The position numbers were made by a program, and so were the translations under genes. Of a DNA stretch of 64,000 nt, positions 53,077-64,000 are shown in pieces. Every line of letters starts with the position of its first letter. The first letter of the stretch is position 1. Below the pieces are notes generated by a model that did no database searches, was not told where the DNA came from, and was given only the letters and a program-made list of their open reading frames with translations. The stretch lies in contig OW028573.1 of NCBI GenBank assembly GCA_932294295.1, forward strand, positions 72,331,829-72,395,828, read 5' to 3'. This DNA comes from Alitta virens. Its lineage: Eukaryota; Annelida; Polychaeta; Phyllodocida; Nereididae.

Positions 53077-53559
53077 CAGGGGTGTAGCCAGGAGAGGGGG
53101 GGGGGGGGGGGTCAGTCAGTTAGAAAAGGTCCAAGTAATATGTAGTGTCGAGCGATATGATTGCTTCAAAATTACACAATCTAATTTACAGGTTTCAAAT
53201 TGTGTCATCAGGTTACAGGAACAAAATGAATATATTCCAGTTTGCAAGAAAGCATCACAATACATCGTGATTCATATCTAACCTTTCTATGCTGGATAAT
53301 AAGAAGCTGAGATTTCACTGACGTGTGATCAGCAGTGCAAGAAAACTTGCGAATCTGGTTTGTGCAATGATGCTCAGTAATCTATGGTTATATGGTGAAT
53401 TTTTTTTTTTAATCACTGGGCAATCAACATTAACACATCAATGTACATGTGTTAATATTTCCAACTCTGTTGCTTATTTGAAGTAATGACAATCCACACC
53501 TATACAGAGCAGAGCTTTCCCCCCCCCCCCCTGCCATATAGACCCTGGCTACGCCCCTG
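53077..53559. mobile_element. 483-bp MITE with CAGGGGYGTAGCCAGG ends
   Basis: The left terminus CAGGGGTGTAGCCAGGA and right terminus CCCTGGCTACGCCCCTG are inverted copies. Poly-G follows the first and poly-C precedes the second. No open frame of note lies inside. Termini of this type are widespread in animal non-autonomous DNA elements and are often assigned to hAT. No clear 8-bp duplication is visible here. Confidence 0.8.
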
Positions 53560-54321
53560 TATGTCAATCTTTTTTGGAAGATAATCTTTCTGTACAACGC
53601 ACCATAAATCTTAACTAATGAGCTGCTTCAGTTGTTACTCAATCAACCGTGAAAATCGGTGAAGCATGACCATTTACTGGACTTTTTTCAGAAAGAATAC
53701 AACCTTTAGTGTCAATTGAAATACTGTCAATTTTAAATAATCGAGTCTTGCAAAAAATTATTTGGCAACAGTTGATACAAATCATATGCCATACATATCT
53801 AAAAAATTAGTAATGTTGATTGAAAATAATTCAAACAGGACATTAATTACATCAGTTAATAAAATCCAGTATCGTATAAAAAGTTCAGCGTCATCAACCT
53901 AACATTTTTGTTTCTTCAAGCTAACAGTTTGACATTCACAGGTGTGACAGAGCTATTTTAAAATTACCCTTGTGGCAGCAATCAGGTTGTTCCAACTCAA
54001 GTTACATTCCTGTTCGACAGTTCATTTCAAAGAGACAGGTATATTCATGACAATATTTTACTGATAAAATATTTACTGGGCATTTTTCACACAGATCATA
54101 CACAAAACATAATACTCAACGAAGGTTTCTCTGGGTGATAAAGTGATGTGCATATGCGAAGAACACAATTAACAAATAAAACATGATTAAACGAATCTTC
54201 TGTACAAACAACATAAAAACTCAGGGCATCCTTCAGAAACCAGATTTCTTAATAGGTTTATAGGAAATTTCATGAGTGCAATCCTTCCAACAGAAAACAA
54301 ACTTATCTGACTGGGTAACGC

Positions 54322-57300
54322 TCATTCGAACAGCATCAATTGTTTTTCAAAAGCCAGATCGTTAGCAGCGGCTAGCTCTTGCTGTCGTTGCTGTATCAGT
54401 CTGATGTCTACCTTGACTTGCAGACAAATCTGCCTCTCTTCATGTATTTTCTTACATAGTTCTTCATTGTCTTTCTGAAAGTAAAATAATTGCATCAAAT
54501 TTTAGGTTGCTCCACATGAATTCTATTTCACTTCTCTGTAGTCCAGGGAGTTCCCACGAGATTAAAGTGGGCACCACTTTTTATTTAAATGCATAAAGAA
54601 ATAAAATTTCTTTTTAAACAGTTATTGACTGAAAATCTTACACCTAGTCACATAACATTCATGTGTGTAATACCATAATTGGTATAGTTCAGGGCTTTAA
54701 AGGAAAATAAGAATTGCAAAATACACTTAGCAATTAACCCTAGATTATCATTGAAATATTGGTTCTAAGAAAAAACTTCATGCACGAGTTAATACATTAG
54801 GGTTAATATTTTTTTTTTTTTTGGGTGTCACTATGGTTGACCTTCATCTATCATGTTGCCATGGGAACTAAGGAGATTCTGGAATCATTCACTGACAACT
54901 ATTCACTAACTTCATTCCATTGCATTTAGAAAAACCTGTCATGCAACATTTTTTGCAACTTTTAGTGAAAAGCAGTTTATGAAATCTTGATGGGGACAAC
55001 CCAAAAATGTAAAATGTCCAACAGTGTATCAGGTTTTTTCCCCTTTTTCTTCTTTTTGTTGTTGTTGTTAACATTTCAGTAAACTCAGTCTTCTAATTAT
55101 AATTTATTCAATTATTGCATAATTCTATCCTCCCATTTTTGATTCGCTCAAGCTCAGCAAGCTCGCACGGATCATTACGATCAGTTGGGGCAGATATTAT
55201 AAAGAGTGTTTATGTATCATCCTCATAAAAGGGACTTGGGCTGCCGGGAAGGGCTGAGCATAGGCCTAGAGGAGGAAGTATTGTAAAGGGAAAAAGTGAA
55301 ATTGAGGTTGTGGAAGGCACCTTTTGAAGTGTTTTCCCAGATGGAGCGTTATTATCTCAAACTATTTGACCTTCATATTTTGATCTATGGCGAGGAAGTT
55401 GCTGAAAAGAACATATTTATAAGCCTACCGGCAAGCAGGCTTCAACATGGAAGGCAATGGCGGGGCTGTCACGTGGTCTAGCCCATCTCCCTCACGACGC
55501 CTGCCCCATTAAGTTTGTGTATGCAGCTTGGTCAGAGCATATTCATTTCAATTATCAACTAAATCAACACTTGCGAATTGTTACTATTAAGAAGTTGCTG
55601 AAAAGATCATTTTAGGCAATGGCGGTCAGCTTGACTCCTGTGACGCTGCCCCTCCCTCTCCAACACCTGCCCCCCTCCCCCCTCTTTACACCATTTTTGG
55701 TGCTATTCCTTAATAGTGAGGTGGTTTAATAGTGAGGTACCTAAGTGGTATTAATGGAAAGGTGGTTTTACTATACAGGTTGTTTTAATAAAGAAGTGGT
55801 CTTAATTGTGAAATGGTCTTAATAATGAGGTGGTTTTAATAGTGAAGTAGTCTTAATAGCAGGGTGGTCTTAATAGTGAGGTGGTCTAAATAGTGATGTG
55901 GGATTTTGAGTTGGTCACACTATCATGGATAAGAATTTTATTTTTACTCTTGCTCATCCTTGTCCATACGTGATTCACCTGCCGAGCGTTTTACGTATAC
56001 TCGCGCTAATTCGTAGATCACTCCTGGTTGCGCTTGACCACTCACGACCATACGTGGAGAGGGTAAAATATTTTACATATTCAAGAAATCGGGCTTTCTC
56101 GGTCAATGATTTGTTGTTTTTTTTCAGCTAGAGAATCTCCCAACCAGTTTAAATCACTATCATTACTAATATGACTCTTTTTAATTTCATTTCATTGAAT
56201 ATTCAATTTCTTCAAATGACACAATGAACAAAATTTTAGGTGAATTGAAAAAAAAAAAACAAGTATGAGATCCTTTTATCTTATCAGTTGCGATGTTTAT
56301 CAAATGTCAGGAGGCACTTGATAGTTCTTAGGTCCCCCTGACATTATATTATCACTAACAAAGGTATAATATTTCATTCCAAATTGTTTACTCAGGCACT
56401 TCAGGATCTTTAACTTGACACAAAATAGAAATTTGAACTCAACCTCTAGCAACAATGCTGCAGACAAAGGTTAAGAATTTCTTTTTGTGACCCGGGCCTT
56501 AAATAACAATCACCAGACTGGTTTGATCTTACTTACAGACAAAAGGGGTCAAAAGGCTTGTGTACAGACTGGTTTTGAATAAATAAGAATTTCACACCCT
56601 TCATTTCAATCAATTACGCAATAAAAAAAAACATCTAGACAGATATTCTGTTTCAAAGTCACTGCTCACTCTTCAAATTAAATTATTTATAGTTTAAAAC
56701 ACACAAAAATTGTTTATCACACTTTTGCGATTCTGTCAGATAAGGTTCTCGATGAGCTGATTCTTATGAGATAAATGAATTTCAGAGAGGTGAATCTGTT
56801 GATTTTTTCTTATTGGCATAGACAGTGGGTACAAGGTACCATCAATTCAACATGTCATGCACTTTACAAGTTAAGATTATTTAGTTTAAAACAGAATCAA
56901 GGCTTCCCTTAACATGGCAATTTGAATTTGAATGTCAAAGTAGCTTTATTCATTGACCACTAATATTTATAAATGACTGACAACTAGTCAACTTTCAATG
57001 AATTTAAAGTAAATACTCGTTGGGGGCTCTCGCTTACTTTTCGCTCGTTTAGGTTTTTATCCGGGGGATTTCCCATAACTCTTGTATTGTAATTTTTATT
57101 TGTCATTTTATCATTAGTTTATTTGATTGATATATTTCCTAACCTTACCTTAGTAGTTTAGAGCTAGTTGGTCTATGCACCTGCTTGTCATGTGCATACA
57201 CCTTGGTCCAGCTTGGTTGTTTTCACCTACAGCTTATGTGTTGACACCATCTGGACCCACTTCCCTATGCTGCCTAGCCTTCAAGCCAACATTTTTTCAA

Positions 57301-60300
57301 ATATGAGATTTTAACACGTCTCCCATCTTATCAAGTTCCAGGAAGATGAACATGAGGCTTGTTTATTTGTATTACTTGAGAACAGAATTTAAGGCCATTT
57401 ATGACCTACTTTAACAAATGCAGTTTTTTATAGTCTTTTTAAAGGCTTAAAATATGAAACACTCGATTTAAGACTTATTTTCACCTGTAATTGCATGTTG
57501 TCAGAGATGAGTTGCTGCAGATTCTCGTTTAATTCATCCTCATCCTCACTCTCGTCGCTGCTACTCGCACTGCTGTCATCCTCCTCGTACAGATCTTCTC
57601 GAATCGCTTGCAATTCTGCTATCTCCTGCTCCAGCCTCTCAATCTCGCCCTTCTCCGTCTCTATTTTCTGTCTCAATTCATCACCTGTTTGGAAAAGTAC
57701 ACAACTGTTAGTCACCTCAGATTACCCAAACAATGCAATATACACAATTTACATATAGACAGTAGTTGTAGCCAAAAATTTAGACCGCAAAAGAGGCCAT
57801 GCATCCAATGTGCGGTAATTGACCGCGCCTGAAATTTGTATGTATTGAGGCAGCAGAAACTTTAAAGTCCTGTAATGGACACCCACAATTCTAGACTGGA
57901 ATTGTGTTGAACATCTTTGACAGTTACCTAAATGAAGGTATGGAAAGCAATTCAAACAATGGCTGTGGGAGGAACGGTTATTGAATTCACCAGATTTTCT
58001 GTTTTTTGAAAGTCTATACTGCTGTAACATATGCAAAATGCAGCCACAGACTTAAGTGTCTACAACCCTATTATTCATTTGGGCTAACACAAATAAGGTG
58101 GTCCGAGTATGCAGGACATTTGAAATTTCATGCCTTTGATGGACCTGTTCATCAAGGTCATAAGATACATAACAGAAAAAGCGGCCATCTTACTGTATTT
58201 AAGCAACAAATATTTTGTGAGCACAACTCAAGATAATATGTGTAATTCATTCATTTGCTTAAAATATATTTACCCTTGGGTGAAACGTTATATAAAAACT
58301 TGATTGTCATGTGGCCCAGTAAAAAAAAAATATATTAAAAAATCAAATACCACCACTATCATGTATCTGTTACATTTTTCAACTAGCTCTGCAAATGCCA
58401 AATTCCCTGCTGGCTAGAAACATGAAATATTGCCACCTGCTGCTCAATTGCGATGTTCAGCTCTCAACCTCCGAAATGTCTAGTGTATCCTCGATCTCTA
58501 AGACAAAATGCTATAATGACTGCAAATTGCAACAGCAAATCAATGCAAGAACTTTGATTGAGTTATGTGATATAAGAGACAATGTATCAGACTGTGTGTT
58601 GGACAATAATGAAATAGTTACTTATTAATGATCTCTGCTTGAACTAGTAGTATAATTTATATGTAATAATATTTATTGTATACCTTGTGTATGAATAAAG
58701 ATGATATATATATAAAGTAATCATTAAAATAACACACCCCCTTTCATAAAATAAAAACATTCACTGAATGAAAACATTGACAGATACAAGTATGGATTCA
58801 TGAACATGATTGATGCCAATAAATATGCACTTGCCAAAATGTTTTAATAGCTCTAAAACAGTAGGGGAGAGTGGGGAACAATGACCCTTTTTTTTTTTTT
58901 TCAATCAGGACATAACTGGCTTCGGCTTCCTACCTCAGATGTATGTTATATTGTTGTGCATAATTTCCAGCAGGTCCTTACCTTGTGTAAGATAGAGTTA
59001 TTCAACACAATGTCAATGCAAGTCACTTGTCACATTGTTCCCAACCAGCTGGTGGGGTACTGTGAGACAAGCTTAGGGGTAGAGTGAGACATGGCCTGAT
59101 AGTACAACAAAAATGCAAAATGTCTCCGAATACCCTTATTTTAGGTAGCAAGTTCCTTTTATTGTCCATTGCTACTGGTCTGGGGCTTAGAAGGTTATTT
59201 TACCAAGATGTAATGATGAGATGGTAAGCTAAGTCCACGTGATGTTACACATATATCCCATAGCTGGGGTCATTCACTTGGCCTGGCATAGACACTGGGT
59301 ACAAGGTACCATCAATTCAACATGTCATGCATTATGAAGAGTTACATGAAATTGACTGTCTCACCCTCAAGTTTTGTCTGAGTGAAATTTCAAACACCTT
59401 GTGCTTTAAATTCTTGCAGGAAATGGAACATTCTGGTGGTCGTGTAGTGTTGGCATAAATGCTTAAAGGGCAGTGTTACAACCTTGATACTAGGGGGGTT
59501 TGTCTCACCGTTCCCTGTGTCTCACTGTTCCCCCCTCTTGCCTACATTGATACACCAGTGTAATTATACACATTGCATGTCCAGTAACTTTTACAATTTC
59601 AAATGTGAATGTCTATCATGCTTTACTCTCTTGAATCGGTCTACATGTATACCACTATGAAAAATATCAATCCTTACAATACCATTAACTGTTCTAGAAC
59701 TGTACAAAAATTGTGGAATCTTTTGCATGTTCCATGACTTTTCATTACATGTCTAGTTCCGGTAACATGCCACAATTTGACTGAATTTAGAATCAACCTT
59801 CACAGAAGTTAGGATGTAACTAATTCATCTGTTTGATTCGGAGTAATCCTCATATTAATGCACACAAGTGTGTGTACATGTGTTTAACGCCTCATCAGTA
59901 CCTATATATAGTTTGGGTTATGTTAGAGGCTGGAGTGTATTGAAGATTTTGTCAAATGAAACTGGTGTGACCGCTTCAAGGCTTCTAAACCTTATTCACA
60001 AGACAGAATAGCGCAAATGCAGACCTTGACATTTGCATTAAGTTCATTGGACACACCCAAATCCATAAATAATGAACCTTTTTAGTGAAAGCTAAATAAA
60101 GGGTATCCTAGGTATTACAGTTAAACTTCTTTACTTCGGCAGTCGCACCAAGGTTTTCGGCAGGTTTTGACATTCCGGTGGAGAAAGAACTTTTTTTGAG
60201 TGCGATGACTTTTCAAAGGTGCCATTTGATTTGCAATGCACTTCCTGAACTTTATTGGTGTTTAAAAAAAAAGAAAGAAAATTAGGGAGGAGGAGTAGCT

Positions 60301-63300
60301 CAGGCCTCCAGGAAACCGTGAATACAAGGTTCCAGACTATAGTGTGTTCTTCATAATGATGTTGTCCAATTATAATTATGGATAATCCAACTTCTGCAGT
60401 CTCAACCAAGAGCATGTCTTACATCACTTACACTAAATCTGGGCAGTCTTAAAGTGAGGTTTAACTGCATAAGAGTAATTTTACATCACAAGTCAACTAA
60501 AAAAGCAAAGTCATGGCAAGAAGACATATTTGAACACTTGGGACAGTTTGGACAAATGGTTGGCGAAGATAATTACCCATGGGTGCCTGTATTTGCCTAT
60601 TTCATAACCGTGTTAAAATATTCAGGTTGAGAAAACTTTGTTCAGGTTAATTCAAGAGGAAAACTGGTTTTGTAAATTAATAACAACCTGTCAAGACCAT
60701 GTGAGGTGTAAAAGGAATGTTTTACAAAAGAGCTTCATTTCATGATCATATAAGGAAGGATCATATAAGGAAGGAACATAAAAGTCACAAACACGCAAAA
60801 AGAGTGCCCTTTGGTCATGGCCTCCTTTTTTTAGCAAAGTTGAGTTGTTCGCTCCCAATTTTGTGGATCATGTTGATCTAAATTGTTTTAGCTTCTCAGG
60901 AATTGAAAGACCTGTTCATTGATAGGCCTACTAACAACCAGCACCTGCAAATAATTCAACGTTATGGTCTTCAGCCTTCACCTTTGAAAAGGCTACAGTC
61001 TGAGCAATATCGCCACATTTTTGACAAACAATTTACTGATAACCTTTAAATTTTCAACAACAGTAGCATTCAAACTGAACAAAGTGGGTCGGTTCTTACA
61101 GAGATAAAACACAACAGCTACGTAATCAATACTCAAATGAATTTGAAACAAATAAGTATTAAGTAAATGTTGTAACAAGAATTATGTGCCTTATTGTTAA
61201 GTACAGTTCTAAAATCCCAATAAAGCCCATGTAATGCTCAGAACATCTTGTGTGGTCAATAATTCATTTGCATGATTTGAGTCTCAATGTAGTGACATCA
61301 CAGTATGAGAACTACAATTTTCAAGTCATGACTAGCTAAGGAACTTAACTGATGGTACCTAAACTGGGACAATCCATAATTAATGCAAAATAACTGTAAA
61401 CTTTCCTTGTCTATGTTAAATTTTAGGTGAGTTTTGACACATACACTATCCTGAAAAATATTTTGTTAAAATTAAACAAAATTTATTAAAAACTCTTTTA
61501 GTCTTGTTTAAGACAAATATGTCAGCAGTTCATGCTTGGCCACAGTGCCATTAATTAGCAGCAATTCTCAATTTCAAACCCAGTCTTAACACTGCTTAAT
61601 TAGGCACAAGGATCGATAACAGAAAATGTCAGGATGACAAAAAACGAATACAACAGCATAAGTCACATGGTTTGCATTGAAAGCAAATTCATGTGATGGA
61701 AAATTTTCATGAAAGGTGAACATTTACAGTGGAATTTTGTCTCAAGAACCCACTACTAAGAACACAACTTTGACCCATCTTAGTTAAAGATAAGACCTTT
61801 AACGCTTGCATTAAGAGGTCCTAAAAAGGGAGGTTCTACTGTATAATGTAACATGATCCATCCCTATGTGTACAGAATGTCACGTGAAATTGTCATGCAA
61901 TCCAAGAAAGAGAAAACAATGACAAACTGATCAAACATGATGCAACAGCCATCACATTCCCTGTGAGTTCATGAAACTAAAGAAGGCCAATGTTGCAAGT
62001 TCATGGATCTTTACCATCTCAATTCGTACTCTACAGGTTTAAGTAACTGACAAACAAGTGATGTTTTACAGGCTAGACAGGCAATCCTTCATTTGAAAAT
62101 GTTACACAAGCAAAAAATGCTTTGGTTGAGCTAACCAACAGCTGTCAGTTGATTTTTTTTTTGCCACATATTTTCTGTGCTTCGCTTGTAATATTTTAAC
62201 TCTCGTAAGTGGCAAAACCTTCCATATATCACTTAATCAGGGCTGAACTAATTAATACTTTTCTATTACATGCAATTAATGAAAGTGTCTGCTCTTTGGC
62301 CCTCCTGATATAGTAACCAGTGCTTAAAAAAAAGTTTGCATGCTATATGTATATGTACCGCAGTTAGCCCAAACTAATATTCTAATACTTTGCCAACAGC
62401 CATTATATTAAGAATTGGTGAAATTTAATTATTGTTAGACATGACAGACGAAATTAAGCTATGCGGAATTTGCATCATTGTGGTTACTTTGAGGCAATTT
62501 TTTTTTTCAGCTGCATTTCGAATGGCATGTTATTTACGATCGCAATTATGCATGAAATTACATACATTATTCCATGGCTCAATTATCTATGCTCCACACA
62601 TATTTTCCTTTTAGATTGGGTATGACTAGAATCACTGGAAATTACAAACTATCCCTATTTATAGTTTCAAGATGGGGCCACATAAACAACTTGTGTGTAT
62701 GTGAAAAGCCTGGGAAAGTTCGAGAGATCAGGGAAGGAGTTATCTATCAATTGCAAACATTAACACAAGGTGGCACCACAGTCTAGTTAAGGTGCACCAA
62801 CACTGCAGCACCTCCACAACTACAGGATTTGACAAATCACATGAAGCTTCTAGCTTCTATGTCCAATCATTCTTTCTCAGGCTTACTTATTCATTAAAGA
62901 CTTCGCTCAGTAATTAAATGAAATTTTCTTGCTAAATTGCCAAGTTCAACAATACTGCACCAATCTATTCACTTCCTTTAATCACTAAGTAAGAGTACCT
63001 ACATTACAGCAATTCAAGATCTTAGAAATGCAAGAGGATGAGAAAAGCAAATATTTACCAATAGCAAGCAACTCCTCTTCCTCCAACATCAAAGCAGCTT
63101 GTCCTCGAAGAAGTAGTTGCAATTCTTCGTCCTCCTCTTCCCCTTCACCAAATGCTGAACAGAAGAAATCACAATACTATTTTAGCATATTCATTAAATG
63201 AAAAGCTGTTATTTTTTTCCAGGCTTTCTCAGAACTCAAACTATATATGTGACCTCTTGCATAGGAACAGAGTACACTCTAAGTGAACTTGTTTCTCAGG

Positions 63301-64000
63301 AAACCTACTGCAATGTGTCTTCAAGTACTAAACTTGAAATATATTACAGTGATGATATGATCATTAATACGAATATGTATATTTGCATACCACTGAAATT
63401 ACTCAATATCAATATGACACTGTAGTGAAAACAAATACCTTTCCTGTCCTCAATGTCCATCTGACTGAAATCCTCAACTATTTTTTCAGCTGATTCAGTT
63501 TCATTTTCTTCAACAGGGATTGATGACACAACAGTCTTTTCAGAGTCATCTTCATACTGGTCTTCTGGCGACTCTCTTTCAACCTGTTTCTCAGGACTCG
63601 TATCCCCATCCCCATCACCAATCTGAAACTTGACCTTCTCTGAAGGAGAGGGCTCTCTCACCTCCACTGTGGGTGGCTTCGGTTGGTTTGCGTTCTCCTT
63701 CTTTTCTTGATCTTCACTTTTCTGGATCACTGGTGCTTCTTCAACAACTTTTTCTTTGTCAATATCTGGAGTGGCAATCTCCTCACTTGCTGATTTTGCC
63801 ACAGGCTCCTTTACACTACTATCAGGTGGCGCCACTGCAGCCTCGGCTACACTAGGTGGCACTGCAACAACCTCTTTCAGAGCACTAGCATCAGGTTGGT
63901 CTAATGGTTTTTCTTCTGCTTTAACAGTTTGCATTTTTACAGCTAATTCAGTTGGTCTGTTTACACCTTCATTACTGACAGATCCTTTCTCAGCAGCAGC
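54322..64000 (-). CDS. RALBP1: RalA-binding protein 1, C-terminal part (runs off the right edge)
   Basis: Four coding exons are visible: 64000 (edge)-63439, 63154-63059, 57684-57485 and 54474-54322, in consistent phase, about 333 residues. RALBP1/RLIP76 is a Ral effector with a RhoGAP domain for Cdc42/Rac1 and roles in endocytosis and mitochondrial division. The last three exons align with the human C-terminus: MLEEEELLAIGDELRQKI and EKGEIERLEQEIAELQ match human EEIERLRAEIAEIQ, then an acidic Ser-rich run DDSSASSSDESEDEDE, then a second coiled coil containing KKIHEERQ and IRLIQQRQQE. The exon at the edge encodes at least 187 residues of low-complexity Glu/Lys/Pro/Val sequence, presumably disordered, with no counterpart in the human C-terminus as I know it. 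The RhoGAP and Ral-binding domains would lie to the right of the window. The protein ends soon after the second coiled coil, earlier than the human one. Confidence 0.9.
55706..55905. repeat. Degenerate ~20-bp minisatellite
   Basis: About eleven imperfect copies of a 16-20-bp unit (consensus close to ttaatagtgaggtggtct) run through 200 bases of the RALBP1 intron between the last two exons. Unit length varies and copies differ by several bases, so the array is old. Confidence 0.85.
56815..56867 (+). repeat. 50-bp sequence shared with 59283-59333
   Basis: Both places carry tggcatagacagtgggtaca followed by aggtaccatcaattcaacat and gtcatgca with about one mismatch. The other copy is inside the TIR element at 58861-59545, so this is either an element fragment or a gene-conversion or duplication trace. 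Confidence 0.75.
58861..59545. mobile_element. 685-bp MITE with GTAGGGGAGAGTGGGGAACA ends
   Basis: The left terminus GTAGGGGAGAGTGGGGAACA is mirrored at the right by TGTTCCCCCCTCTTGCCTAC. Subterminal motifs (gtgagaca and tgtctcac) recur inside. It has no transposase frame. It lies in the large RALBP1 intron 57685-63058. Confidence 0.7.
60118..60467. mobile_element. MITE with CAGTTAAACYTC ends
   Basis: The left end CAGTTAAACTTCTTTACTT and right end AAGTGAGGTTTAACTG are inverted. TA precedes the left end; the right flank is CATA, so the TA duplication is imperfect. It resembles pogo-type non-autonomous elements and sits in the same RALBP1 intron. Confidence 0.55.
61727..61841. mobile_element. 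115-bp MITE with CAGTGGAA/TTCTACTG ends
   Basis: The element is bounded by TA on both sides (61725-61726 and 61842-61843), with inverted ends CAGTGGAATTTT and GGAGGTTCTACTG. It is a Tc1/mariner/pogo-like non-autonomous element in the large RALBP1 intron. Confidence 0.6.

Larger units (their letters stand above)
52091..54321. other. Region between convergent CDO1 and RALBP1
   Basis: There is no coding signal. It includes two TIR elements (52739-52874 and 53077-53559). The part nearest 54321 is presumably the RALBP1 3' UTR, but I cannot place its end. Confidence 0.5.

Noticed and set aside
57495..57832. Plus-strand Ser/Leu-rich open frames of 74-87 codons
   Set aside because: They are antisense to the acidic, serine-rich RALBP1 exon; the composition is explained by that exon.
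1..64000. CRISPR array, bacterial operon or integrated phage
   Set aside because: The coding regions are spliced animal genes. The tandem arrays lack the unit and spacer structure of CRISPR, and no viral or bacterial gene is recognisable.

Overview
The window is eukaryotic and animal. The coding DNA is cut into short exons with GT-AG introns, the sequence is AT-rich, and repeats and short inverted-repeat elements are plentiful. Every recognisable product is a conserved metazoan protein. The repeats (tRNA-derived SINE, TIR elements carrying long G or C runs, degenerate tandem arrays) and the degree of divergence from the human proteins suggest a marine invertebrate, perhaps an echinoderm, hemichordate or similar lineage. 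The exact taxon cannot be fixed from sequence alone.

Layout from left to right. (1) 410-8285, plus strand: the last six exons of a multi-pass membrane protein I cannot name; its start is probably left of the window. (2) 8286-11700: intergenic, with a tRNA-derived SINE near 10.9-11.1 kb. (3) 13317-23261, minus strand: a complete nine-coding-exon bestrophin, 643 aa, with a likely upstream non-coding exon ending at 26050 and a promoter-like segment at 26.1-26.3 kb. (4) 26.3-32.97 kb: a gene-poor, repeat-rich interval holding a two-copy dispersed duplication. (5) 32976-37985, minus strand: a complete nine-exon short-chain dehydrogenase/reductase, 260 aa. (6) 38076-46204, plus strand: a complete 21-coding-exon RMC1 (regulator of the MON1-CCZ1 complex), 652 aa. 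RMC1 starts only 90 bp from the SDR start codon, head to head. (7) 47143-51101, plus strand: a complete four-exon cysteine dioxygenase CDO1, 222 aa. (8) 54322 to the right edge, minus strand: the 3' four coding exons of RALBP1 (RalA-binding protein 1).

The genes do not form a pathway: chloride channel, oxidoreductase, Rab7-activation factor, cysteine catabolism, Ral effector. The organised features are the compact SDR/RMC1 divergent promoter, two convergent gene pairs (membrane protein/bestrophin and CDO1/RALBP1), and several families of small non-autonomous DNA transposons in introns and intergenic DNA. One family has GGGCTGTTCCATTT termini and at least three copies within RMC1 introns. I found no rRNA, tRNA gene, CRISPR array or bacterial-type operon, and no convincing new multi-gene system. 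The most unusual items are repeat families, a 27-bp-arm hairpin, a promoter-like segment in CDO1 intron 1, and a long acidic linker exon in RALBP1.
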